A stretch of DNA of 64,000 nt, taken from contig JAWRVZ010000074.1 in assembly GCA_037043235.1 (NCBI GenBank), positions 1,263,501 to 1,327,500 of the forward strand, written 5' to 3'. Below are positions 11,201 to 21,149 of this stretch, in pieces. The notes under the pieces are model-generated. The model worked only from the letters and a program-made list of their open reading frames with translations, was not told where the DNA came from and did not search any database. Both the position numbers and the translations under genes were made by a program. Positions within the stretch are counted from its first letter, which is position 1. Each line of letters starts with the position of its first letter. This stretch comes from Rhodeus uyekii. Its lineage: Eukaryota > Chordata > Actinopteri > Cypriniformes > Acheilognathidae.

Positions 11201-11860
11201 CAGTTATGGCCAAAATTGTTGCCACCCCTGGAATGTTTCAGTATTGCTCACAAAAAAGAAAAAAAAAGTATTGCATTAACACATGTTTTGCTATACACAT
11301 ATTTATTCCCTTTGTGTGTATTGGAACAAAACAGAGAATTTTTTTTTAATAATTTCACACAGAACTCCAAAAGTAGGTTGGATAAAATTATTGGCACCCT
11401 TAATTTAATTTTTGGTTGCATATGCTTTGGAAAAAATAACTGAAGTCAATCGCTTCTTATAGCCATCAATAAGTTTCTTACACCTCTCACCCAAAATTTT
11501 GGACCACTCTTCCTTTGCAAACTGCTCCAGGTTTCTCAAATTGGAGAAGCGCCTCTTCCCAACAGCAATTTTAAGATCTCTATACAGGTGTTCAATGGGA
11601 TTTAGATCTGACTCATTGCTGGCCACTTCAGAACTCTCCAGCACTTTCTTGCCATCAATTTCTGGGTGCTTTTTGAAGTGTTTGGGATCATTGTCCTGCT
11701 GGAAGACACACAATCTCGGACGCAAAACCCAGCTGTCTGACACTGTGCCCTACATTGTGACCCAAAATCCTTTGGCAATCCTAAGATTTCATGATGCCTC
11801 TCACACAGTCAAGGCACCCAGCAAAACAACCCCAAAGGGATTGTTCTGAAAACCCTTGAA
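11201..11860 (-). mobile_element. Tc1-like transposon, 5'-truncated
   Basis: One terminal end is present at 11201 (CAGTTATGGCCAAAATTG, preceded by TA). The transposase C-terminal half is on the minus strand (11405-11743), with FQQDNDPKHFKKHPE, a degenerate catalytic segment ending SDLNPIEHLYRDLK, and a basic KKRL tail. The conserved PPQSPDLNP tract has changed to an ASNESDLNP-type sequence. The N-terminal DNA-binding part and the other terminus are missing, cut off where the DIRS end starts at about 11862. It is inactive. Confidence 0.8.
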
Positions 11861-11861
11861 A

Positions 11862-12430
11862 TGGAACATCTCGGTTATGTATGTAACCTCGATTCCTTGA
11901 AGAGCACCTCCTGCGTGCATGCCTGCATCTTACTTCAGACACTTATAGCTGCCACTTCCAGCTTCCAGCATGCCTTTGTAGCTTCCTGGGTCATGACATC
12001 ATCCATTCGCGACAAGAGAAATTTCATTGTGCTTCAACGTGACTCTACTAAACCCTCCCCTGTGAAGATCATGAACCCATCTCCAATCGGACCAAATTGG
12101 ACTTAATATTGGACTTGAATTGTTATCAATATAATAATCAAACTATCAATCAATCAAATCAATCAATAATCAAAACTTAACACTTATCAATTATCAATTG
12201 TATTGATTTGCCTGCTCTTTTCAGCCAAACAAACTTTGTTTCTAATGTTTTCCTGTGACCACTGTAAAGCTGCTTTGAAACAATCTGTATTGTAAAAAGC
12301 GCTATATAAATAAAGGTGACTTGACTTGACTTCATGATACACTGACGCGGAGTGTTCCCATAGCGTTTTGATGCAGCGTCGTATTCCCTCTTCAGGGAAT
12401 CGAGGTTATATAAATAACTGAGACGTTTTT
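11862..12430. mobile_element. DIRS-type terminal segment split by a retroposon
   Basis: The left border reads CATCTCGGTTATGTATGTAA followed by CCTCGATTCC. The right border (about 12390-12427) is its inverted, diverged copy, so the segment has terminal inverted repeats. The body resembles the ends at 10085-10390 and 48275-48470, with shared TCATGACATCATC-like and CCATAGCGTTT motifs. It is interrupted at 12037-12329 by an insertion. Without the insertion it would be about 276 bp. Confidence 0.65.
12037..12329 (+). mobile_element. LINE/SINE 3' end inserted in a DIRS terminus
   Basis: This 293-bp insertion is flanked by CTTCA on both sides (12032-12036 and 12330-12334). It ends in AAATAAAGGTGACTTGACTT with short GACTT tail repeats. 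Its 3' part (GTAAAGCTGCTTTGAAACAA, AAAAAGCGCTA) is shared with 61945-62115. The 3' tail repeat and target duplication fit target-primed reverse transcription of a 5'-truncated LINE, or a SINE with that tail. Confidence 0.65.
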
Positions 12431-14229
12431 GATGTTCCTACATTGAAATTTAAGCTAAAGAAAATACTGCCAATGTGGAAATAACATTTAATCAATTTAA
12501 ATATGTAAAACATAGTGAAACGTAATTAATCTCATATATCATAAAAACACCAAATCAATGTGAATTCCATTAATGCAACATTCTTTGAAGTTCAAAAAAG
12601 GAATGTTTACCATTTTTAGGCATAATGTATATTCACTAAAGTGTTGATGTTTCAGAAGCTGTTGATATGTTCACAACATTTGTTTCAGTGTTTATCCAAA
12701 TGTGCGAAAAAATGTGCTAGAGCTAAACTTTATGGATGAAAACTAATTACACTGGTTTCATGGGCATACCAAGACATACTTCAGACGCAAACAGTTGATG
12801 AAAAAGTAACAAATATGCATTTTAATTACTGTTTTAGATCAATGATTTTGATTCTTTTGGAAGCGGCAGGGTAGCTTGCGCCATTGAGAAGAGTTGTGAC
12901 AGTCACTTCAAATTGGCCTTGATCTAAATAAGCTCATTGGTTTATTCTCTTTCTTTCAGTTTGCTGTTTATAGCTGAATAATTGCTTTGTTGCATCTATT
13001 ACACTTTTTTTATCAATGTGTCTTTATTCCGAACCACAGTCACCTCATTTGAAGGACAACAGCAGGTTGCAGCAAAAACATTGTCTTTTTTGCTAAACAA
13101 AAAGCAAATATTCAGTACAGTCTCTATCATCTCTGCATTCATTCTCATTTCCCTTTCATCCTCTTCCCCTTCCTTTTTCACTCTCATGGGTTTAAACCCT
13201 GCAGGCTCACTGCCTGTGTTCTTTGGAACACTGAGGCGATGCAGATTTTGGCATTTACGGAGCTGCAGGCTGTTCAAGCAACACTTGAATAGGGAGTTGC
13301 ATGAGAATGGGTGAAGATGGCAATGCCAACTGGTCAGAGACGCTCCTTTGGACCCAAGCAAAGAATCACATATCTCTTTCTAAAGGAGTGTTCTTCGAAT
13401 TGTGCTGTTTCTGAACAGGATTTAATTCAAAGCTCAGAGCACAATGGACAAAACTGTCACATCTGGGCACGGATGCTACAAATGTCTCGGAGGAAAATAT
13501 TGATCTAGGATCAGTCCTCAAATGTTCTACTCTGTGGGATGAGAAATTTGTTTTGTTCCACTTGACAAGCAACCAAATCCAATGTTTTAATAGGAATTAT
13601 TATTGACTATACACTGTACAACATACATGTATTTAGGACTAGTTTACATGGACATATACCGTACATATTTTACTTTTCATCAAGATTTTTGTCTACAATG
13701 TGTATGCCACAATTTGGTAGCATATACATTGCAGTATACCCCATTCCTGTTGCTCAAACTAAAGAATGGCATACGCCATGGGTTTATATGTAGGGAATGC
13801 ATGAACTAATGAAAAGTGTATTTTTGTAAGGGTTTCTTAACCATTTATATGTAGTTGGAGGTATTGCTGCAATTTCTAGTAATATTTTCAGTACTACTCA
13901 AAGGTCTAGTAATTATAATTATTTTGAAGTGATGGTGCTTCACATAACACCTCCTTATGTAAGTGATGAATCCCGCTTGCCATTTGTCCTGGCTACTGTA
14001 TACTGCCACCAAGGCACCATAAAGACAATCAAACCATTTGCCAATTTCTACCATTCGCTAAAGTACAGGCTGCAGATACAGTCATAATTGTTGGTGATTT
14101 AATACCCATGAAGATAATAAAACATACATTGGGATTGGCATTAGAGACAAAACCACACCACGGTACAATGAGCACACTCAGGCCCTCAATAGAAGTTTTT
14201 TTTTAAGATTTTGTGAAAAGCACTATTAC
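12431..14229. other. Intronic sequence, nothing assigned
   Basis: AT-rich sequence. Short ORFs on both strands at 12982-13361 overlap each other and show no family pattern. No repeat termini were recognised. Confidence 0.35.
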
Positions 14230-14233
14230 TTAA

Positions 14234-14889
14234 CCCTTAACCCTGTACGATAACACTGGTGTGATCAGTCTTGGCTGGGCCCTTGAGGTTATGATCATAT
14301 CGGTGTGATTAGAACATTCATGCGTCACGTGATAAACTACTAAATTCAAACATGTTTTTGTGCATCCATCATCTGGCACTGATCCAGAGGTGGACGCGCT
14401 CAGAGCTTGTCATATATCTAAAAAAACAACAAAAAAATAAAACGTTTTTTCAACCAAAAAGTTTATTTCAGACATTTAAATACTCATAACTACTCGCAAA
14501 ACAAATACACAAGTTTATAGTAAACAAATAAAACAAATTTAAAGTTTAAGAAGTATAGATCAGCTATAGGTTTTTAAAATGACAAAACATATATTTAATA
14601 TAATATATTAATATAAAACATAATATATTTTCATATATTTGAGAATAGGAATATCAAATAGTTGATAACATAGCCAACAAGTTGCGGAATATTTTTGAAC
14701 AAATAATAAAAAATTGAATAAAAACTAAAATTCGATTCACCTTTCATACAGGGCTTTTGAGGCTGCGGTGTGTCACGTGACAAGCATGACACATCACTAT
14801 GGAAGCAATAAGGGAAACATTCTAAAATAACAGTCGCCTAAAAAAAACCTCTGGGGTCAGAGAATATTTAGAACTTACGTGCAAAAGGG
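14234..14889. mobile_element. piggyBac-like MITE, copy 1
   Basis: This 656-bp element is flanked by TTAA (14230-14233 and 14890-14893). The left end begins CCCTT and continues with ACACTGGTGTGATCAG and CTTGGCTGGGCC. The right end reads CTTACGTGCAAAAGGG. The same ends and interior recur at 36893-37661 and, inverted and shortened, at 59311-59786. The CCCTTT-type termini with TTAA target are the signature of the piggyBac superfamily. No transposase is encoded. Confidence 0.7.
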
Positions 14890-14893
14890 TTAA

Positions 14894-15510
14894 AAAAAAG
14901 GTCTTAAAAATGGCAAGATCTGCTAATTTTCCAACACTCTTAGAAGAAAGGAAATACAAAAGTGACAAAATTAATGATAACTAAAGCCTCAACCCCAGGC
15001 GCTTCCAAACTGCACAGCAGTAATGATTTTATGAACTTCTTTACTTGCAAGATTGACCATTTTAGAGAGAAAATTATAACCATGTAGCCATCTACTAGAG
15101 TATCACATAAGACATTTCCTCCCTGAGGAAAAATTCTACTCATTAACTGCTATAAAAGAGGAAGAATTGTCTAAACCAACATAATGTATGTTAGACTATA
15201 TACCAGCTAAGCTACTGAAATAGTTTTTTTTTTTCTTGAGGTTATAGATCCTCTTCTTAATATCATTAATTAATCTTTGTCATTAGGAGAAGTAATGAAA
15301 ACTTTTAAGCTGCACTGAAAACATTATTTGTATAATTGTTTTAAGTTTATTTGCCCTCAAAAGACAGCAAGTTGAATGAACAAGTATAAATATTGTGTCA
15401 ACTCAAAAATGTATGTTAAAATAACTACACAACATTTTCTGCAGGCTTTACTCCAATCATATCTCTTTCACATTTTAATGTCTTGGTATCTCATTTATAC
15501 ACACCATATG
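14894..15510. other. Intronic sequence, nothing assigned
   Basis: AT-rich sequence without recognised genes or repeat ends. Confidence 0.35.
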
Positions 15511-15831
15511 CAGTAATCCCTCCCCAATTCGTGTTTCAAGTTTCACGGCCTCTTTTCAAAAGTATTAATCGAAAAATAAAAGTCCTTAGCTATATTGAGG
15601 AAAGCAGCATTGTTTAATCGAGAGAAACGGTTTCCCAGGATGCCAGACAAAGAGAGAAAAATTCTCAGAGGCTTTGTACATACCCACGGGCGTGGTTCCC
15701 AGCGCGAGATCGACGAATGAGAGCACGAATGGATGTATCCCGTGAGGCGATTGGCTGATCCTACTTCGTGGATTTTCACCTATCATTGGGGGTTCCAGTT
15801 CACATTAACCACGATAAACGAGGGATTACTG
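15511..15831. mobile_element. pogo-like MITE, CAGTAATCCCTC family
   Basis: This 321-bp element has ends CAGTAATCCCTCC and, inverted, CAGTAATCCCTCGTTTATCG. A TA follows the right end (15832-15833); the left flank is not a clean TA. The middle tract (TTTCCCAGGATGCCAGACAA) recurs inverted at 54950-55328. No ORF of the transposase type is present. Confidence 0.6.
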
Positions 15832-15833
15832 TA

Positions 15834-16388
15834 CCATGTTTACACAATTATAGCCAGTGTTAAAATTCTGGTGCTAAAGCCTCTTAGGCTAGGTTTAACA
15901 AAAACGGTTTAGATTAAGCTATGATTAGGCTTAAAATGTCATTAGTGACGTAAATTTTGAGATGAGTACCATTTACATATTTTAAGATATGTCAATGCAA
16001 GTTGGTTTGTTAAATCCACCTATACATGCATTATAATCTGGTACTAATTTAAACTTTGTCACTGAAACCTGGGGTTAATGAGTGAAATGGAAACAGCGCC
16101 TCTGTGTGAATAGAGAGTTAAACCTCAGTAACACCGTGAGAGTCTAGGAACGTCTGGGACATTTCGGACATCCGGTTCGAAAAAATATTATTCCTAGAAA
16201 TAAGATGATTTTTTAGAGTATTAAATTATAAATACATTGGCAAGTTACGACACATAACAGTGTCTTTTTGATTATTATTTTCTTTATAGAGTCTGGCCTC
16301 TTTCTAGTAGGGCAATATTACATTTACCTCTGAACAGACATTCTATGACCAAAAACTAATTAGCCAGCAACTTATTAGTTTGCTTGTA
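15834..16388. other. Intronic sequence with a possible MITE fragment
   Basis: About 15885-16080 contains motifs common in fish dispersed repeats (AGATTAAGCTATGATTAGGC and TTAAGATATGTCAATGCAAG), but no termini could be fixed. Nothing else was recognised. Confidence 0.3.
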
Positions 16389-16791
16389 CAGTAGAACCCC
16401 GACTTACGAAATGCTCTACGTACGAAAAGTTCAACGTACGATAAAAGATTTCGGGGGTTTTTCACCCAAGTAACGATAAAATGATCGAGATGCGAAAAAC
16501 TAAATCTTGGCCGAGGCGACGATTTCCGAGTTTTGTTTTGAAATTGGCGCGCCACTGACCCGGAACGCTCTACCATTGGCTGTCTCCCGGCCAGTGTTGC
16601 CAGATTGGACTGAAGATTTCCAGCCCAACTACAACTTAAAACCCACCGGCAACTCGCCCAATCTGGCAACACTGCTCCCGGCTCTAACGTTAGCTTTCGC
16701 TGCAGCATCCTGTTCTCCTATTGGTCAGCATCGCTCCCACTTATGAAGCCAACCTCGGAACGGATTAATTTCGTAAGTCGGGGTTCTACTG
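16389..16791. mobile_element. pogo/Tc1-mariner-like MITE with long inverted ends
   Basis: This 403-bp element is flanked by TA (16387-16388 and 16792-16793). Its ends are matching inverted repeats of CAGTAGAACCCCGACTTACG type, followed by GTACGAAAAG-type subterminal sequence. There is no transposase. The open frames inside have no recognisable family. Confidence 0.75.
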
Positions 16792-16931
16792 TATATAAAC
16801 TATATTGCATATAATATTACTATATTTTTTACCATACATGTTCTTAAATATTTAATGTATGTTTGAATAAATAATTTTTATGACGGCCATCTTTTAAAAG
16901 TCGTGTCTCTCTCATCTCTCATTGTTCACAG

Positions 16932-17500
16932 GGTTTGGGCATTTTGATCGTGAGTGAAGACACCACACATTATAGTGCCTTCCAAGATGATATCATGGAT
17001 ATGGCTGTTGTACGGGAAGGGTAGTGTAACAATGTTGAACGTTCAGGGAGGAAGGAGGCGGGAACCAGCGAACATTCAAAGACTTCCCTCGCGGTCGACT
17101 GCCGCCCACACAAAACTCAACATTAAGTCCAGGTCTGGTCCTCTCTCATTTCTTCACTGTCGTTGCTCCTCCTTTTATGTCTTTGCTCCTCCGTGAGACA
17201 TGAAACACTGGTGGCTCACAGGTGACGCTCATTATCAATCACGCCACCGGCTCTCGTGACGCTCTCATGGTCCCTCGACCCCGCCCTGCTCGCCACAGGT
17301 AGATTGTGGTTTTGGATCTCCAAGATGATCTAAGTGCTTTTGCCACACTATTTGGACTCCTTTACGCTTTGAACAATGACTGTTCAAAGAGTTACGAGGT
17401 TATCCAACAAATTTGTATCAAGGTTAGTGAGGAGAAATGCACAGCAAAGATTCATGGACTGAAAAAATATTGTTGTGATGACACTAGCACAACCTCTCCT
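16932..17500 (+). pseudogene. Exon-like ORF of an unplaced multicopy fish gene, split by a solo LTR
   Basis: After a consensus acceptor (GTTCACAG) the sequence reads LGILIVSEDTTHYSAFQDD through MDMAVVREG (16934-17021). It is then interrupted by the solo LTR at 17025-17297 and resumes from 17303 with LDLQDDLSAFATLFGLLYAL and a lysine-rich end near 17460. The pattern resembles a C-terminal module that I recall from many uncharacterised repeated teleost proteins; I cannot name its function. A stop (TAG) lies in the target duplication itself, so the copy is not functional even apart from the insertion. It is immediately followed by the CACTG end of the element at 17509. Confidence 0.55.
17025..17297 (-). 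mobile_element. Solo LTR inside the exon-like ORF, exact duplication GGTAG
   Basis: This 273-bp segment begins TGTAACAATG and ends CTCGCCACA, flanked by GGTAG on both sides (17020-17024 and 17298-17302). On the minus strand it starts TGTGGCGAGC, the same LTR family as 5536-5930. It interrupts the open frame between MAVVREG and VVLDLQ. Confidence 0.85.
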
Positions 17501-17585
17501 AATTGTTACACTGTAAAAAAAATCCTAATTTTACAGAAAATAACTCTAATTTTTTACAGTATTTCTTTGTAAATCTAAATTATGT

Positions 17586-18290
17586 TTAAAACTATGTAAA
17601 ATTGCAATAAATATCAGTAAATTAACAACTTGACTGTTATTTTAAGGATTATATCATTAATGACAAATTACAGTAATTCTTATTTTTTATACAGAAAATT
17701 ACTGTATTATTTATACAGTATTTTTCTATTTTTATACATTACGTACAAATTCATGTAAAATTACAATAAATATCAGTAAATTAACAAATTGACTGTTATT
17801 TTAAGGATTATATCATTAATGACAAATTACAGTAATTCTTATTTTTTTATACAGAAAATTACTGTATTATTTATACAGTATTTTTTCTATTTTTATACAT
17901 TACGTACAAATTCATGTAAAATTACAATAAATATCAGTAAATTAACAACTTGACTGTTATTTTAAGGATTATATCATTAAATGAAAAATTACAGTAATTC
18001 TAATTTTTTATACAGAAAATTACTGTATTATTTATACAGTATTTTTCTATTTGTATACATTACGTACAAATTCATGTAAAATTACAACCAATATATGTAA
18101 TAATTAACAATTTGACCATTATTTTAAGGATTATATCATTAATGACAAATTACAGTAATTCCCAGTTTTAATACAGGAAAATTACCTTATTATTATCTTT
18201 TCTGTTTTCATTCAATACATACAAATCCATGTAAAATTACGAACAATATATGTAAATTAATACATTGTTTTATTTATACCATATTTTTCT
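17586..18290. repeat. Tandem array, unit about 160 bp (left arm)
   Basis: Roughly four to five units, each marked by ATGTAAAATTACAATAAATA and by TTAAGGATTATATCATTAAT. The markers fall near 17590, 17755, 17915, 18075 and 18230. The last units are more diverged. The right arm has about one more unit (45670-46490, inverted). Confidence 0.85.
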
Positions 18291-18404
18291 GTAAATGAAT
18301 AATTCTAGCCTACTTCTAGAAAATGAAGATCCAAGAATGTGCATCAGATGTGTTCTTAAGAAGCCACAGTAAACTTTATTGTTTATATATGTAATACTCC
18401 AGTA

Positions 18405-18812
18405 AGGGAGTAAGGGAGTGATATATGTTGATTATAAATCACACTCAGTCACCCGCGATGTTCATTAATTTAACCTTATAACATGAATACAACAGAAACA
18501 GACACATACACAAATTATATACAACTAGTACATAGCTTTACACTTAGCAGAAACAACGAGTAACGAAAGCATTAAAGCACATATAACAAACACTTCCTGT
18601 GTGGTGCGGCATCGTCAGCGCGCGCGCGCGCGCTATCGCGGTACATTTGAGTTAACTGAACACGTTGATACTGAAAACACTTAACCCGCACAACACTCGA
18701 ATATGCTAGACAAAACACTCATGACACTCAAACCTGTCTTTCCAACCGTGCATACCTGTAAGGGAGTGATATATGTTGATTATAAATCACACTCAGTCAC
18801 CCGCATGTTCAT
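18405..18812. repeat. Pair of about 55-bp direct repeats (left arm)
   Basis: The stretch containing GGGAGTGATATATGTTGATT and ATCACACTCAGTCACCCGC occurs at about 18412-18465 and again at about 18761-18812. The sequence between them contains a CG-dinucleotide run (18618-18632). Both repeats lie next to similar GTTCATT...AACTTTATAAC tracts, so the duplicated block is longer than the near-identical core. Confidence 0.8.
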
Positions 18813-18835
18813 TCACTTAACTTTATAACGTGAAT

Positions 18836-18910
18836 GAAGTCTCTCGCGAGAACTCCCTTCATCCCGCCACACAGCGACGTGCACGTCACACGTACAACCA
18901 ATCACAAAAT
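18836..18910 (-). promoter_or_regulatory. Promoter-like cluster: TCTCGCGAGA, CRE-like and CCAAT motifs
   Basis: TCTCGCGAGA is at 18842-18851. A CRE-like GTGCACGTCACACGT is at about 18879-18893, and a CCAAT box is in AACCAATCAC (about 18897-18906). TCTCGCGAGA is the palindromic motif bound by BANP in vertebrate CpG-rich promoters. The same cluster is kept in the other arm (44534-44543 and flanks). Direction is inferred from the CCAAT box, which would be upstream on the minus strand. Activity is not shown. Confidence 0.45.
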
Positions 18911-19084
18911 TATGAACTTGAAATGAATAACCTATTCTAGAACACAATATATTTACAACCAATATTCATATCAAAGAACAACGAACAAACAACAAAAAAC
19001 AATCACATACAAATAAATCAAACTCAATTATTTACACATATCACATATACATTTGATGAACACTAAGTTTTATGCATTAGCTTA

Positions 19085-19102
19085 CCTAACCCTAACCCTA
19101 AA
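19085..19102. repeat. Short telomere-like (CCCTAA) run
   Basis: About three units of CCCTAA, mirrored as TTAGGG units at 44284-44300 in the other arm. It is too short to be called an interstitial telomere with confidence. Confidence 0.5.
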
Positions 19103-19712
19103 AGCCTGACAATGTCAATGCCAAATACCTTTAAATATTGTGGTATTCTGACATGTTTCTAACTGACACATCTTCTACTCATAAAGATCAGGACTTACAA
19201 GTTTACCACTCATATTTACAGCATTGTGGTGCTTAATAACCTTAACCCCAAACCCAGGCCTGGTCTCACAGACAGGGTTAAGACTAAGCTAGGATTAGCC
19301 CTTAGTTCAATCAAGACATTTAAGTATCTTTAATATACGGCTAAAATAAAATAATAATAATAATAAGACACATTTGTTACATAAATGAATTGCCTCAGCC
19401 ACAAAAGTAAGTTTATAATGATTTGTTGAACATCAAATTGTCCTAAAACGCTTCCACAGGGGCAACCACTCAAAGTCTGTCTAAAAAGTCTGTCTCATGA
19501 GACTATACCATGATTAAAATGAAACTGAAGTTTTTGTCCTAAAATAACAAGGCTGCAAAAGATCAAATGCAGACGAGAAGTCCACAAACAAAAAGCCATG
19601 CAAAAGCCCAAGCTGTTTTTATGCTCAAAGTTGATGTGTTAGAAGCAGGAAAAATGGGCAAGCGTAAGGATTAACAGATGAGCTACTGGAGCTCAAACTG
19701 CTCAAGAAGTTA

Positions 19713-20030
19713 ATGCTGGTTCTGATAGAAAGGGGTCAGAATACACAGAGCTTCTCAGTTTGTTGCATATGGGGCGGCATAGCCACTGACCAGTCAGGGT
19801 GTCCATGCGGACTCCTGTTCACCTCCAAAAGTGCCAACAGTGGGCACGTGAGCATCAGAACTGGACCACGGAGCACAGATTCCGATGAATCATATTTTCT
19901 TTTGCATCATGGTGGCCAGGTGCGGGTGCATTGCTTACAAGACTTAAAGGATCTGTTGCTAACATATTTGGGGTCAGGGATTTTTTTTACCAGCAAAAGG
20001 GGGACCAACACAATATTAGGAAGGTCATAA
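19713..20030 (+). pseudogene. Tc1-like transposase fragment inside the 6-kb element (left arm)
   Basis: The DNA around GAACTGGACCACGGAGCACA and GATGAATCATATTTTCTTTT, followed by GTGGCCAGGTGCGGGTGCA, corresponds to the SDES-RF part of a Tc1-like transposase. The longest open frame shows DSDESYFLLHHGGQVRVHCL. Flanking catalytic segments are missing or shifted. The same fragment occurs at 43341-43679 in the other arm, so it was present before the two copies separated. Confidence 0.5.
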
Positions 20031-20439
20031 TATTATGCCTGATTATGCAATGTTAGCAAACAAGTGTTGCTTTGGACAGAAGATTAAACCTAAACCAACA
20101 GGTTGTGTAACAGTGGCACACAGTAAAAGTGAAAATGAGAGTTGACATTATTAGGCAGAGTATTTCTAAAGGAAATGTCAGGTAAATAAATTGTATAATT
20201 TATAATAAATAAAATACAATAATACAATTTATAATTGTATAATACAATAAAGTTTTATTGCAGTGCATGATTTCCATATATATTACCATTGTATTACCAT
20301 ATATATAATGCACTGCAATAAAAAAACCCAATATATAATATATACTCAATATATACACATATATATGTGCAATAAAAACCCAATTTAAACAATTATTTAA
20401 TACAACAGCCTACAAATGCCACATTAGGCTATTGTATGT

Positions 20440-20620
20440 CTGTGTTGCTTTGAGCATGATTGGTTATGCTGAGTTTCATCCAGGAATCTGGCCAATGACA
20501 AATGTGCGCGCCTTCTACAGCGTGCGCGCCTTTTTTCAAATTTGAATCCGTTTGTTGGAAAGCCAGTGTGCGCGCGCGCGCGCGCCTATCTGTCTGTGTG
20601 CGTTGCAGCTCGCCATCTGC
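20440..20620 (+). promoter_or_regulatory. GC-rich promoter-like segment with two CCAAT boxes (left arm)
   Basis: ATTGG (20459-20463, a reverse CCAAT box) and CCAAT (20492-20496) precede a CG-rich stretch with GCGCGCC motifs and a (CG)n run at 20570-20585. The short ORF ending in a splice donor follows at 20757. The arrangement resembles a TATA-less promoter; it is conserved in the other arm (43070-43210, inverted). Confidence 0.4.
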
Positions 20621-20756
20621 AGTGCACAGTACTACTTCAGCTCGGTTTTGCATGGATTATTACATTGATTATTTTACGTCGGACTGCAAAATTTTATATT
20701 TTAGGCAAATTTAAGTTGCGGATTGTTAATGGTGAACAAACAAGAAAAAATGCAAT

Positions 20757-20806
20757 ATGGCCAACGACTTTTACCAACGCGTAACGTTACCGGACAACTA
20801 CAGAAG
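20757..20806 (+). CDS. Possible first coding exon in the 6-kb element, left copy
   Basis: ATG at 20757 opens MANDFYQRVTLPDNYR plus two bases, followed by the perfect donor AG|GTAAGT (20807). In the other arm (42859-42908) the same 50 bases encode the same peptide with a silent change (CGC to CGT), and the donor is retained. An upstream ATG at 20729 gives another open frame through the donor in this copy only, because an indel breaks it in the right copy. No downstream exon was recognised. It could be the captured first exon of a host gene or of the element's own gene. Function unknown. Confidence 0.4.
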
Positions 20807-21080
20807 GTAAGTTAAATAATTTAGCTTTTATTAAAAAAATATAGTCTGCTACATTGTGATGTAATGTGTTTAAGTAATAATCTAATCCCGATAACGACAT
20901 TACATAGTTCAATGTATTAGCTAACATTAACGTTACTGTGTGTTGTTAGCATGTGTTAATATTGTAAACTAGGATTAAGACAAAAAAAAAATCTATATAA
21001 GAGCTTTGTAAATGAGTGAACTGAGAACCGAGTCTTGTACAAGCTCTTTTGAAAATCCCTGTTAGTAAGTAAATGGCTAA

Positions 21081-21108
<28 letters not shown>
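21081..21108. repeat. (TG)n microsatellite
   Basis: Dinucleotide run inside the left arm, mirrored by (CA)n at 42561-42585 in the right arm. Confidence 0.9.
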
Positions 21109-21113
<5 letters not shown>

Positions 21114-21149
21114 AAAATACATTTTAGGAAGAAAAAAATCCAGCCACAT

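Noticed and set aside
11138..11443. Plus-strand ORF of 101 codons over a CA repeat and Tc1 end
   Set aside because: It translates a microsatellite and the antisense of a Tc1 transposon.
17586..18290. CRISPR-like array
   Set aside because: The 160-bp units are contiguous AT-rich tandem repeats with no spacers, in a vertebrate genome.
19085..19102. Interstitial telomere or chromosome-fusion scar
   Set aside because: Only about three TTAGGG units, and present in both copies of a transposable element, so it travelled with the element.
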